Source: Bacteroidales bacterium
Lineage (GTDB): Bacteria; Bacteroidota; Bacteroidia; Bacteroidales; F082
NCBI GenBank assembly: GCA_024710405.1
Contig: JANJUV010000019.1
Span: forward strand, 248,001 to 312,000
Reading direction: 5' to 3'
DNA length: 64,000 nucleotides
Under the pieces are notes generated by a model. It ran no database searches and had not been told where the DNA came from. It was given only the letters and a program-made list of their open reading frames with translations. Of this stretch, positions 54,371 to 63,498 are shown piece after piece. Every line of letters starts with the position of its first letter. The first letter of the stretch is position 1. A program made the position numbers and the translations under genes.

Positions 54371-54961
54371 TCAGAATTCAACTTTTGGTGCAGTTTCGGC
54401 TCCTTTATCAGCTTCAAAATATGGACGTTCTTCGAAACCAAACATTCCCGCGAACAGTGTTTGTGGAAAACGTTTTACATACGTGTTGTATTCACGTGTT
54501 GTATCGTTGAATTTTTGACGCTCAACGGTAATTCTGTTTTCAGTTCCTTCGAGTTGAGACTGCAATTCAAGAAAGTTCTGGTTCGATTTCAGGTCGGGAT
54601 ATTTTTCAACCACAACCATCAAACGCGAAAGCGCGCTCGAAAGGCCATCCTGGGCCTGCTGAAATGCCTGCAGATTGGTTTCATTAAGCTTTGATGCGTC
54701 AATATTCATGCTTGTGGCTTTTGCCCTTGCTTCCACAACGCCGATCAATACTTCCTGCTCCTGTTCGGCAAAGCCTTTGACAGTGCTGACAAGGTTCGGA
54801 ATCAGATCAGCTCTGCGTTGATAAACGTTTTCAACCTGGGCCCATTGAGCTGTTACTGCTTCGCTCTTGGATACCATATTATTATATGTGTTCTTGAACA
54901 TGCTGTAAAGTATGAACACAACAGCAAGAACCACCAATAAGATTATAAGACTCTTTTTCAT
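54371..54961 (-). CDS. lemA: LemA family protein
   Basis: The 196-residue protein has an N-terminal membrane helix (about 5-20) and the LemA helical bundle: YNNMVSKSEAVTAQWAQVENVYQRRADLIPNLVSTVKGFA, then YPDLKSNQNFLELQSQLEGTENRI and FNDTTREYNTYVKRFP. LemA proteins are envelope proteins of unknown activity that are often next to TPM genes, as here. First gene of the operon. Confidence 0.93.
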   Translation of the reverse strand: MKKSLIILLVVLAVVFILYSMFKNTYNNMVSKSEAVTAQWAQVENVYQRRADLIPNLVSTVKGFAEQEQEVLIGVVEARAKATSMNIDASKLNETNLQAFQQAQDGLSSALSRLMVVVEKYPDLKSNQNFLELQSQLEGTENRITVERQKFNDTTREYNTYVKRFPQTLFAGMFGFEERPYFEADKGAETAPKVEF

Positions 54962-55067
54962 ATTTGTTTGATGTTTTACACAGCGAAATTACGCTTATTT
55001 TTGGTTTTCAGGTTTTTCCAACTTATTTTAAAAAAATAATTACCCTCAGTCATCATAACCTGACCTT

Positions 55068-56981
55068 TTAATGGCTGGTCAGGTTTAGCATGTTGCGGTT
55101 GATAAACTCATTGAGTTCTTTGCCTTTAAGAAGGTTTTTAGACAAACGTGCCAAATCAAACATTTGCCTGAAAAGGTCTGATCTGTTTTCATCGGGCTCC
55201 TGAGCAAGTTTACTGATGGCAGGGTGGTTTGTGTTGATGACGAGACTGTATGAGTCAGGAAGTTCGCCCAGTCCCATCATGGGACCTCCACCAATGGCAC
55301 TCATGTCCTTCATGCGTCTCATAAACTCATTCTGGGTGATCATCAAGGGTGTATCGCTCTCGCTCAGGTTTTCAAAAACAACATCAAATTGTTTTTTGTC
55401 GACCTGCGTTTCAATATATGATTTCAGGGTTTCCTTCTGCTGATCTTCAAGTTTGGAAGGAAGGACTGTGTCGTCCTTTGAGATGAGCTTGTCAAGAGTG
55501 TTTGAATCAACCCGTGCAAAGCTGCTGTCCTTTAGTTTCTGCTCCATTGTGTTGATGAAATGGCTGTCGAGCACACCATCCATCACAAGCACGTCAAAAC
55601 CTCTGCCTCTGGCGCTCTCAATATAGCTGAATTGCTCGTCCTGATGTGTTGCATAAAGGAAAACAAGCTTTTTGTCCTTGTCCTTCTGTGCAGGCTCAAT
55701 ATGCTTCTGGTATTCTTCGATGGTGAAGTATTTGCCTTCGGTATTTTTCAGCAGAACAAATTTCTCGGCACGCTCATAGAATTTGGTGTCGGAGATCATT
55801 CCATACTGGATGAAAATCTTGATGTCGTCCCATTTCTTTTCAAAACTTTCCCTGTCTTTCTTGAACAAATCTTCCAGTTTGTCGGCCACTTTTTTGGAAA
55901 TGTGTCCGCTTATCTTTTTAACGTTCTGATCACTTTGAAGGAACGAACGGCTTACGTTAAGCGGAATGTCAGGTGAGTCGATCACACCATGCAACAATGT
56001 AAGAAAGTCGGGAACAATACCTTCAACCGAATCGGTAACGAACACCTGATTGCAGTAGAGTTGGATTTTGTTTCGTTGCAATTCATAGTTGTGTTTTACT
56101 TTGGGAAAATACAGTATCCCTGTGAGGTTGAAGGGATAATCAACATTAAGATGGATGTGGAACAGCGGTTCATCAAAATTCAAGGGATAGAGCTCCTTGT
56201 AAAAATCCTTGTAAGATTCATCGTTTACATCCACAGGAGCTTTTTTCCATAGAGGATTAGTATTATTAATGATCCAGGGTTTCTCTACTGTTCTGGTTTT
56301 GGCGTTGCCATCTTTATCTGTTTCGCCTTCAATGGGTTCTTCCTCTTTTTTTGTGCCAAACTGGATGGGAACGGGCAGAAACTTACAATATTTGTTCAGC
56401 AACTCCCTTATTTTGTATTCTTCAAGGAAGTCCTCGTTTTCCTTGTCGATATGAAGAGTGACTTCTGTGCCGCGTTCTTTTTTATCTGATTCCGTGATGG
56501 AATATTCCGGACTTCCGTCACATTCCCATTGAACAGCTCTGGTGCTTCCGCCTTTCTTATAGGTTTTTGTATTCAGGGTGACCTTTTCGGCAACCATAAA
56601 AGCTGAATAGAATCCAAGCCCGAAATGCCCGATAATGGCATTTGATTCTGCCTGTGATTTGGTTTTGAATTTTTTGACAAATTCTTCGGCACTTGAGAAA
56701 GCAATCTGGTTGATGTATTTTTCAACTTCCTCCTGTGTCATTCCGATCCCTTTGTCGCGAATAGTGATGGTTTTTTTCTTTTTGTCGGCTTCGATCTGAA
56801 TGGTCAGGTCGCCAAGCTCTTCTTTGAACTGACCGTTTGCAGCCAGAGTTTTCAGTTTTTGTGTGGCGTCCACGGCATTGCTGACCAATTCGCGCAGAAA
56901 TATTTCATGGTCTGAATAAAGAAATTTCTTAATGATCGGGAAGATGTTTTCGGTCTTAACCTCAATAGTTCCTTTTTGCAT
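55068..56981 (-). CDS. htpG: Hsp90-family molecular chaperone HtpG
   Basis: The start at 56981 (MQKGTIEVKTENIFPIIKKF) matches the family; the frame runs 26 codons further without homology. The 637-residue protein has the GHKL ATPase motifs FLRELVSNAVDA, IRDKGIGMT and IGHFGLGFYSAFMVA. The middle domain contains GIVPDFLTLLHGVIDSPDIPLNVSR, and a dimerisation domain ends NRNMLNLTSH. It assists folding and stress recovery. Monocistronic. Confidence 0.95.
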   Translation of the reverse strand: MQKGTIEVKTENIFPIIKKFLYSDHEIFLRELVSNAVDATQKLKTLAANGQFKEELGDLTIQIEADKKKKTITIRDKGIGMTQEEVEKYINQIAFSSAEEFVKKFKTKSQAESNAIIGHFGLGFYSAFMVAEKVTLNTKTYKKGGSTRAVQWECDGSPEYSITESDKKERGTEVTLHIDKENEDFLEEYKIRELLNKYCKFLPVPIQFGTKKEEEPIEGETDKDGNAKTRTVEKPWIINNTNPLWKKAPVDVNDESYKDFYKELYPLNFDEPLFHIHLNVDYPFNLTGILYFPKVKHNYELQRNKIQLYCNQVFVTDSVEGIVPDFLTLLHGVIDSPDIPLNVSRSFLQSDQNVKKISGHISKKVADKLEDLFKKDRESFEKKWDDIKIFIQYGMISDTKFYERAEKFVLLKNTEGKYFTIEEYQKHIEPAQKDKDKKLVFLYATHQDEQFSYIESARGRGFDVLVMDGVLDSHFINTMEQKLKDSSFARVDSNTLDKLISKDDTVLPSKLEDQQKETLKSYIETQVDKKQFDVVFENLSESDTPLMITQNEFMRRMKDMSAIGGGPMMGLGELPDSYSLVINTNHPAISKLAQEPDENRSDLFRQMFDLARLSKNLLKGKELNEFINRNMLNLTSH

Positions 56982-57136
56982 AGCTGAAATTTTTATTGTT
57001 TCTGCTGTGGAATCAAAGTGTGTGCCATCGCCATCAATCCTGACATTTTGACCCGTCATGTAAGTCAGTGAAGTTTTAAAACGCTATTTCCAATTCAGTT
57101 GACAAAGGACGGAAGGACATCGTCGTTTGATTTTGC

Positions 57137-57144
57137 TATATTTG
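57137..57144 (+). promoter_or_regulatory. -7 element of the methyltransferase-DUF554 operon
   Basis: TATATTTG matches TAnnTTTG and lies 24 bp before the start codon at 57168. Confidence 0.5.
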
Positions 57145-57167
57145 CGGATATGAATGAGGCGTGACAC

Positions 57168-58340
57168 ATGAAGGATGAACATTTAGAAGCTTTGCTTGGT
57201 CATTTTAAGCAACTGAGCGCTTCGGGAACACTGGTTAAGCTGACCTTGAGTAAACCAAGGGTTAAAAGCAACAGTCTCAGAAATGTGTTTGTGAAACCTG
57301 TCTATATAAAAGGTGTCCGGCAGCTTTCTTTTGTATATTCCGAAGATAATAAGCACAGGACACAAAACTTTTCTGAAGAACAAGCAATCGATGTATTGCG
57401 TCAGTTGCTTGGTGGTTTCAGAGCTGCCAACCTGCTGGGGATTCAAGCCGATTATGAATGGCTTTCGTCAAAGAACGGAACGTCACGACTGACGTTCAGG
57501 CCAGTCGATTCCGGCCGTGAGGCAAACCTAAGTCACGATCGCGAAAAAAAGCGATTTCTGGATCCGAGGAAGCCCTATTGGTTCTCACTTGGAATCACTT
57601 CGCGTGATGGGGTTGTGTTGCCCTCAATGCAACACAAGTTCAAACAAGTGGATAAGTATATAGGACTGCTCGATCCGCTGTTGCCTGAAGAACACAAGGG
57701 AATATTGCGGGTTGTGGACATGGGTTCGGGAAAAGGATACCTCACTTTTGCGTTTTTCGAGCATCTGAAAGCCAGGTATGGCAACAATATTTCGGTCACG
57801 GGAGTTGAACAACGTTCCGAACTGGTTGAGCTTACGAATCAGATTGTACTGGACCATCACCTTGACGGGCTCAGCTTTGTGAAGGGAAGTATCGAATCGT
57901 TTAAACTTCAGCATGCTGATGTACTGATTGCACTGCATGCATGCGACACGGCTACTGATGATGCTATTGCAGCCGGAATTCACATCGGTGCTTCAGTTAT
58001 TGTGTGTGCTCCTTGCTGTCACAAACAAATTCGTCGTGAGATGCTTGAAAGCGCGGAAAAACTGCCCTTATTCCGTTATGGAATTCTGCTCGAACGTCAG
58101 GCAGAGATTCTGACAGACACTTTACGTGCGCTGATCATGGAGAAATACGGATACAAAACGCGTATAGCGGAGTTCATTGATGCTGAGCATACCCCAAAAA
58201 ATATCATGCTCGCCGGAATAAAGAAAAAAATGCGTAATGGTGGTGAACGTATCGATGATCAGATTGCCGGCCTAAAGGCGTATTATGGCATAACCACACA
58301 TTATCTTGAGACTGCACTTGCTAAACTCAAACTGTTATGA
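57168..58340 (+). CDS. SAM-dependent methyltransferase of the Methyltransf_32 (METTL25/GSTCD-like) family
   Basis: The 390-residue protein has an N-terminal unknown region and a class I methyltransferase domain (about 165-300). Motif I is RVVDMGSGKGYLTFAFFEHL, then VTGVEQRSELVE, IALHACDTATDDAI, and VCAPCCHKQIRREM. The HACDTATD and CCHKQ motifs are characteristic of Methyltransf_32. The substrate is not known for the bacterial members. It overlaps the next gene by 4 bp. Confidence 0.85.
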   Translation: MKDEHLEALLGHFKQLSASGTLVKLTLSKPRVKSNSLRNVFVKPVYIKGVRQLSFVYSEDNKHRTQNFSEEQAIDVLRQLLGGFRAANLLGIQADYEWLSSKNGTSRLTFRPVDSGREANLSHDREKKRFLDPRKPYWFSLGITSRDGVVLPSMQHKFKQVDKYIGLLDPLLPEEHKGILRVVDMGSGKGYLTFAFFEHLKARYGNNISVTGVEQRSELVELTNQIVLDHHLDGLSFVKGSIESFKLQHADVLIALHACDTATDDAIAAGIHIGASVIVCAPCCHKQIRREMLESAEKLPLFRYGILLERQAEILTDTLRALIMEKYGYKTRIAEFIDAEHTPKNIMLAGIKKKMRNGGERIDDQIAGLKAYYGITTHYLETALAKLKLL

Positions 58341-59032
58341 TTATTTTAGGAACCATAATCAATGTTCTGGCAGTTTTGGCGGGTAGTGCCATCGGACTGT
58401 TTTTTCATTCCAGGGTTCCTGAACGATATAGTGCCATTACATTTCAGGTTATAGGTTTGTTTACACTTGTTTTGGGTTTTTATATGGCTCTTAGGGCCGA
58501 TGAATGGCTGGTAGTGATTCTTTCGCTGATTTTAGGAGGAATACTTGGTGAGGCACTACAATTTGAATTGTTTTTCAATGGATTGGCTGACCGGTTAGGA
58601 AAGAGATTTAAAATTGGAAGCAAAACCTTTAACGAAGGCTTGCTTACTGCTTTTTTGTTGTTTTGCATGGGATCGATGACCATTCTCGGAGCTATTGAGG
58701 AGGGCATGAAAGGTCAGCGTGAGTTGTATTACCTCAAGTCGATCATGGATGGAATATCGTCTATTGCGCTGGCTTCAGGACTTGGGGCCGGGGTTTTGTT
58801 TTCTATTGTTCCCCTGTTTATTTATCAGGCTGGATTGACCCTGCTGGCATGGCACTTTGGTGCGTTTCTCCCCGACAGCATTACCATGGACCTTACAGCT
58901 ACCGGAGGAGTAATGCTGGTGGGATTGGGGCTTAATCTGCTCCAGATTACCCGGATCAACATACTGAATATATTGCCAGCCCTTGTTTTCGCACTTCTTT
59001 TGTCATGGACTAATCATTTCATAGTTCATTGA
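58337..59032 (+). CDS. DUF554 family membrane protein
   Basis: The 231-residue protein is hydrophobic with about six or seven helices. It starts IILGTIINVLAVLAGSAIGLF and contains GILGEALQFE, FLLFCMGSMTILGAIEEGMKG and GLGLNLLQITRINILNILPAL, all typical of DUF554 (YdfK-like). Function unknown, perhaps transport. Translationally coupled to the methyltransferase gene. Confidence 0.88.
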   Translation: MIILGTIINVLAVLAGSAIGLFFHSRVPERYSAITFQVIGLFTLVLGFYMALRADEWLVVILSLILGGILGEALQFELFFNGLADRLGKRFKIGSKTFNEGLLTAFLLFCMGSMTILGAIEEGMKGQRELYYLKSIMDGISSIALASGLGAGVLFSIVPLFIYQAGLTLLAWHFGAFLPDSITMDLTATGGVMLVGLGLNLLQITRINILNILPALVFALLLSWTNHFIVH

Positions 59033-59141
59033 GAATTTTCTTGCTTAGACTGATTCCAAAATAGACCTGGGGAACTTCGGTTTATTTTTTTTGCGTACCT
59101 TAGCCTGCTTGAATAACGCCTAATCATTTAAATCAAAATAT

Positions 59142-60161
59142 ATGGAAAATATTGATTGGAAAAGCTTGCCATTTGGTTATTATCCAACGGATTACAACGT
59201 AAGATGTTACTGGCGCAACGGTGAATGGGGACAAATTGAAGTAAGTTCGTCAGAATATATCAGCATCCATATGGCGGCCACAGGCCTGCATTATGGCCAG
59301 GAAGCGTTTGAAGGCCTGAAAGCCTATCGTGGTGCTGATGGAAAAGTGCGTTTGTTTCGCTGGCAGGACAATGCAAAGCGCATGCGTATGTCGGCTTCAG
59401 GCATCATGATGGCCAAGGTTCCGGATGAGTTGTTTTTCGAATCTATTGAAAAGGCTGTGAGGCTGAATGCCCGTTTTATCCCGCCTTACGGAACCGGTTC
59501 CGCGCTCTATATCAGGCCGTTATTGTTTGGTTCAGGGCCTCAGGTTGGCGTGAAACCGGCCAAAGAGTATATGTTTGTTGTGTTTGTAAGCCCAGTTGGG
59601 CCTTATTTCAAAGAAGGGTTCAAGCCTGTGGCCATCGAGCTGGTGCATGATTATGACAGAGCTGCCCCGCAAGGTACAGGCCACATTAAAGTTGGCGGCA
59701 ATTATGCTGCAAGTCTGAGACCCGCCGACAGGGCTCATGCAGATGGATTCAGTTCGGTGTTGTTTCTCGATGCAAAAGAAAAAAAGTATATCGATGAGGC
59801 TGGTCCGGCAAACTTTTTCGGCATAAAGAATAAAACATATGTAACCCCGAAGTCGTGCACTATTCTGCCTTCCATAACCAACAAAAGCCTTGAAGTGATC
59901 GCTGAAGAAATCGGTCTCACTGTCGAAAGGCGTCCCGTTCCGCTTGAAGAACTCGAAACATTCGAAGAAGTTGGCGCCTGCGGCACAGCCGCCATCATTT
60001 CGCCCATCAGAAAGATTGTTGACCGCGAAACAAAAAAGGTCTATGAGTATGGTGATGAAGCTGGTCCATATTCAACAAAATTGTACAAAACACTTTTGTC
60101 CATTCAGGAAGGATTAACCGAAGATAAGTACGGTTGGACTACCGTTTTGGAAGGGCTTTAA
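59142..60161 (+). CDS. ilvE: Branched-chain amino acid aminotransferase
   Basis: The 339-residue fold-type IV PLP enzyme interconverts Leu, Ile and Val with their 2-oxo acids. It has LHYGQEAFEGLKAYRGADGKVRLFR, GTGHIKVGGNYAAS with the likely PLP-Lys, DEAGPANFFG, and EVGACGTAAIISPI. These distinguish BCAT from D-amino acid aminotransferase. Monocistronic, ending in a bidirectional terminator shared with pyrF. Confidence 0.94.
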   Translation: MENIDWKSLPFGYYPTDYNVRCYWRNGEWGQIEVSSSEYISIHMAATGLHYGQEAFEGLKAYRGADGKVRLFRWQDNAKRMRMSASGIMMAKVPDELFFESIEKAVRLNARFIPPYGTGSALYIRPLLFGSGPQVGVKPAKEYMFVVFVSPVGPYFKEGFKPVAIELVHDYDRAAPQGTGHIKVGGNYAASLRPADRAHADGFSSVLFLDAKEKKYIDEAGPANFFGIKNKTYVTPKSCTILPSITNKSLEVIAEEIGLTVERRPVPLEELETFEEVGACGTAAIISPIRKIVDRETKKVYEYGDEAGPYSTKLYKTLLSIQEGLTEDKYGWTTVLEGL

Positions 60162-60181
60162 TAATGAAGTTGTTGTAATTG

Positions 60182-60212
60182 AAAAACCCGGGGCTGAACG
60201 TTCCGGGTTTTT
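60182..60212. terminator. Bidirectional terminator between ilvE and pyrF
   Basis: AAAAACCCGG (60182-60191) pairs perfectly with CCGGGTTTTT (60203-60212). The right arm overlaps the pyrF stop codon (60211-60213). Confidence 0.85.
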
Positions 60213-61053
60213 AGTTACTGATTGTCAGACGGTGTTCAGCAAGAATTTGTTTCATTTGAAGCTGTACTTTTTCGGCTTCAGTTGCGGCTTTCAGGGCAAA
60301 ATCCGGTCCGTTTGAAGCGTAAATGATTGCACGGGAGGAGTTGACAATCAGTCCGCATTGGTCATTGAAACCCTGGCGTGCAATTTCTTGCAGATCGCCT
60401 CCCTGAGTTCCAATACCGGGTACCAGTAAAAAATGATCCGGTGCAAGGGCTCTGATTGTTCCCATCTCTTTGGGATGTGTTGCGCCAATGACATACATCA
60501 GTTGTTCGGGGCTTGCCCACTTCTGCGATGTGCGGATAACCTGTTCATACAAGCGCTCCCCGCTTTCGCCTGTCTTCATGGTTTGAAAGTCAGCAGAGCC
60601 GGGGTTTGAAGTAAGTGCAAGCAAAATCACCCACTTATCTTTGTGTCTCAGGAAGGGTTCAACCGAATCACTCCCCATGTAGGGTGCAACGGTAAGAGAA
60701 TCAAAACCAAGTGTTTGAAAAAATGTCTGTGCGTAAGCAGCGGATGTATTTCCGATATCGGCCCTTTTGGCATCAGCAATGGTAAAGATGTCGGGGTAGT
60801 TGCTGTTGAGGTATTCAATGGTTTTTTCGAGTGATTGCCATCCCGAAACACCATATTTTTCGTAAAATGCCAGATTGGGTTTAAAGGCAATGGCAAAAGG
60901 CGCGGTAGCATCAATGATGGCCTTGTTGAAGGCAAAAACCGGATCTGCTTCCTGTTTCAGGTGAGTAGGAATTTTATCAACATCGGTATCAAGACCCACA
61001 CAAAGGAAGGATTGTTTCCTGATGATTTGTTCCAGCAGTTGTTCTTTGGTCAT
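60211..61053 (-). CDS. pyrF: Orotidine 5'-phosphate decarboxylase (type 2)
   Basis: The 280-residue TIM-barrel enzyme makes UMP from OMP. The catalytic [19 protein letters not shown] and the N-terminal [14 protein letters not shown], plus VVPGIGTQ-like [11 protein letters not shown] near the phosphate site, identify the longer type 2 form. It lies 10 bp after prfA; purM-prfA-pyrF is a common Bacteroidota arrangement. Its stop codon sits in a bidirectional terminator. Confidence 0.95.
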   Translation of the reverse strand: MTKEQLLEQIIRKQSFLCVGLDTDVDKIPTHLKQEADPVFAFNKAIIDATAPFAIAFKPNLAFYEKYGVSGWQSLEKTIEYLNSNYPDIFTIADAKRADIGNTSAAYAQTFFQTLGFDSLTVAPYMGSDSVEPFLRHKDKWVILLALTSNPGSADFQTMKTGESGERLYEQVIRTSQKWASPEQLMYVIGATHPKEMGTIRALAPDHFLLVPGIGTQGGDLQEIARQGFNDQCGLIVNSSRAIIYASNGPDFALKAATEAEKVQLQMKQILAEHRLTISN

Positions 61054-61063
61054 TATCTTCGGA

Positions 61064-62140
61064 TTAGCCCAATTCTGTTTTCAGTCGCTCGGCGTTTTCA
61101 GCCATTTGCAGTTTCTCGATCATTTCGTCAACATCGCCGTCAATGATGGCCGATAAGTTATACAAGGTGAGGTTGATCCGGTGATCAGTTACCCTGCCTT
61201 GTGGCCAATTGTAGGTACGGATTTTGGCTGAGCGGTCGCCTGTTGACACCATGGTTTTCCTTTTTGACGCAATCTCTTCTAGGTATTTGCTGTATTCGCG
61301 TTCAAAGAGCCTGGTGCGCAGCACTTTCATCGCTTTTGCAAGGTTTTTGATCTGCGACTTTTCATCCTGGCAAGAAACAACGATCCCGCTCGGAATGTGG
61401 GTGAGGCGAACCGCTGAATAAGTTGTGTTAACTGATTGTCCGCCGGGTCCCGAAGAGCAAAAAGTATCTTTTCTGATATCTTTATCAAGCAATTCAATGT
61501 CGAACTCTTCGGCCTCTGGCAACACCACAACTGAAGCAGCCGATGTGTGGATACGTCCCTGTGTTTCGGTTTTGGGCACGCGCTGCACACGGTGCACACC
61601 TGATTCAAATTTCAGTATCCCATAAGCACCCGGCCCGATCACGTTAAACACAATTTCTTTAAAACCGCCTACAGTGCCTTCGTTCATATCGACCAATTCG
61701 GTCTTCCATCCTTTGTTTTCGCAATATTTCAGGTACATCCGGTATAAGTCTCCGGCAAAAATACTGGCTTCATCGCCACCTGTTCCGGCCCTGATCTCGA
61801 CCACTGCGTTTTTGTCGTCCTGTGGGTCTTTGGGAATGAGCATCAGCCTGATGTCTTCTTCCAGTTTTTCTTTTAGGATGCTGAGCTCATCAAGTTCTTC
61901 TTTGGCCATATTGCGGAAATCTTCGTCTTTTTCCTTACGCATGATTTCACGGGCGTGTTCGATGTTGGCAACAATATTTTTGTATTCTTTAAAGGCAGCA
62001 ACAACAGGTTCCATGTCTTTGTAATCCTTGTTGAGCTTCACGAAGCGTTTCATGTCGGCCATAACGGCAGGGTCGTTGAGCTGTTCGCCCATCTCTTCCC
62101 AGCGGCGCCTGATGTCTTCGAGCTTATCGGTAATCTCCAC
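61064..62140 (-). CDS. prfA: Peptide chain release factor 1
   Basis: The 358-residue protein recognises UAA/UAG and triggers peptide release. The GGQ loop ([18 protein letters not shown]), the [19 protein letters not shown] motif and the [18 protein letters not shown]-like [19 protein letters not shown] are present. Together with prfC at 7892 the window holds two release-factor genes. A -7 element lies 21 bp upstream of its start. Confidence 0.96.
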   Translation of the reverse strand: MEITDKLEDIRRRWEEMGEQLNDPAVMADMKRFVKLNKDYKDMEPVVAAFKEYKNIVANIEHAREIMRKEKDEDFRNMAKEELDELSILKEKLEEDIRLMLIPKDPQDDKNAVVEIRAGTGGDEASIFAGDLYRMYLKYCENKGWKTELVDMNEGTVGGFKEIVFNVIGPGAYGILKFESGVHRVQRVPKTETQGRIHTSAASVVVLPEAEEFDIELLDKDIRKDTFCSSGPGGQSVNTTYSAVRLTHIPSGIVVSCQDEKSQIKNLAKAMKVLRTRLFEREYSKYLEEIASKRKTMVSTGDRSAKIRTYNWPQGRVTDHRINLTLYNLSAIIDGDVDEMIEKLQMAENAERLKTELG

Positions 62141-62160
62141 TTTTTCTGCTTTTTGGGGTG

Positions 62161-62168
62161 CAAAGGTA
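62161..62168 (-). promoter_or_regulatory. -7 element of the prfA-pyrF operon
   Basis: On the minus strand the sequence reads TACCTTTG, matching TAnnTTTG, 21 bp before the prfA start. Confidence 0.5.
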
Positions 62169-62331
62169 GGGATTAATTAGTTTGATACGAATAATGCAAT
62201 TGCACAGGAACCAGATATCGCCTTATCCTGATTAAGGTATGGAACTTAGATATAATCATCTTTAATGTTTAATTAATGAGGCAGTATGGCTTCGAAAAGC
62301 CACATGGCTGATTGACAAAATCTAAGTCAAA

Positions 62332-63498
62332 TCAAAACTTAAACACTCCAAATGCGCTATTAATTGTCATTCTTTTGTTTTGGCTGACATCCACCCGTCC
62401 TATCGTTTTTGCTTCAACCCCAAACGATCTTGAAATGTCTATCAATGCTTCAGCCGTTTTTTCATCGGTATAAACCTCCATGCGGTGGCCCATATTAAAT
62501 ACCTTGTACATTTCGTGCCAGTCGGTGCCGGAGGCTTGCTGAATCATGCGGAACAGGGGGGGGGTGTCGAACAAATTATCTTTGATAATGTGCAGCTTGT
62601 CCACAAAGTGGAGCACTTTGGTTTGTCCGCCCCCGCTGCAGTGGATCAGGCCGTGGATGTTTGGGCGGTAATCCTTCAAAAGGGTTTTAATAATGGGTGC
62701 ATAAGTACGTGTAGGTGCCAGCACCATTTGTCCGGCATTTACGCCCGGCACTTCGGTGGGATCGGTAAGGCTGAAAGGGCCTGAATAAGCAAGTTCTTCG
62801 GGCACAAGCGGATCAAAACTTTCAGGGTATTTTTTTGCCAGAAATTTATGAAACACATCATGCCGTGCCGAAGTGAGTCCATTGCTGCCCATGCCACCGT
62901 TATAGGTTTCCTCGTATTTTGCCTGACCAAAAGAAGCAAGGCCAACGATAACATCACCGGCTTGTATGTTGTTTTCTATTACTTCATTGCGTTTGAGGCG
63001 GGCAGTTACCGTGCTGTCCACAATGATGGTGCGCACCAGGTCGCCCACATCGGCCGTTTCGCCTCCGCTGCTCCATATGCCGATACCAAGGTCACGCATG
63101 CGGGCTAAGAACTTTTCGGTTCCGTTGATAATGGCTGATATGACTTCACCTGGGATAAGATTCCTGTTGCGCCCGATGGTTGACGAAAGCAGAATATTGT
63201 CGGTAGCACCCACACAGAGCAGGTCATCGGTATTCATCACAATTGCATCTTGTGCAATTCCTTCCCAAACACTTATGTCACCCGTTTCTTTCCAGTACAG
63301 GTAGGCCAGTGACGATTTGGTACCGGCTCCGTCGGCATGCATGATGTTGCAGAAGTCGGGATCGCTGCCCAGTATATCAGGAATGACTTTGCAAAATGCA
63401 TTTGGAAATAATCCTTTTTCGAGCTTACTGATGGCCCGGTGCACATCTTCTTTTGATGCAGAAACGCCCCGTAGATTGTACCGCTGATCTGCACTCAT
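62332..63498 (-). CDS. purM: Phosphoribosylformylglycinamidine cyclo-ligase (AIR synthase)
   Basis: The 388-residue protein belongs to the PurM superfamily and closes the imidazole ring in purine synthesis. It shows MHADGAGTKSSLAYLYWKET, AQDAIVMNTDDLLCVGATDN, GIWSSGGETADVGDLV, LIHCSGGGQTKVLHF and VFNMGHRMEVYT, typical of the longer Bacteroidota form. The start overlaps by 4 bp (ATGA) the stop of the upstream OmpA-family gene, so the two are coupled. Confidence 0.93.
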   Translation of the reverse strand: MSADQRYNLRGVSASKEDVHRAISKLEKGLFPNAFCKVIPDILGSDPDFCNIMHADGAGTKSSLAYLYWKETGDISVWEGIAQDAIVMNTDDLLCVGATDNILLSSTIGRNRNLIPGEVISAIINGTEKFLARMRDLGIGIWSSGGETADVGDLVRTIIVDSTVTARLKRNEVIENNIQAGDVIVGLASFGQAKYEETYNGGMGSNGLTSARHDVFHKFLAKKYPESFDPLVPEELAYSGPFSLTDPTEVPGVNAGQMVLAPTRTYAPIIKTLLKDYRPNIHGLIHCSGGGQTKVLHFVDKLHIIKDNLFDTPPLFRMIQQASGTDWHEMYKVFNMGHRMEVYTDEKTAEALIDISRSFGVEAKTIGRVDVSQNKRMTINSAFGVFKF

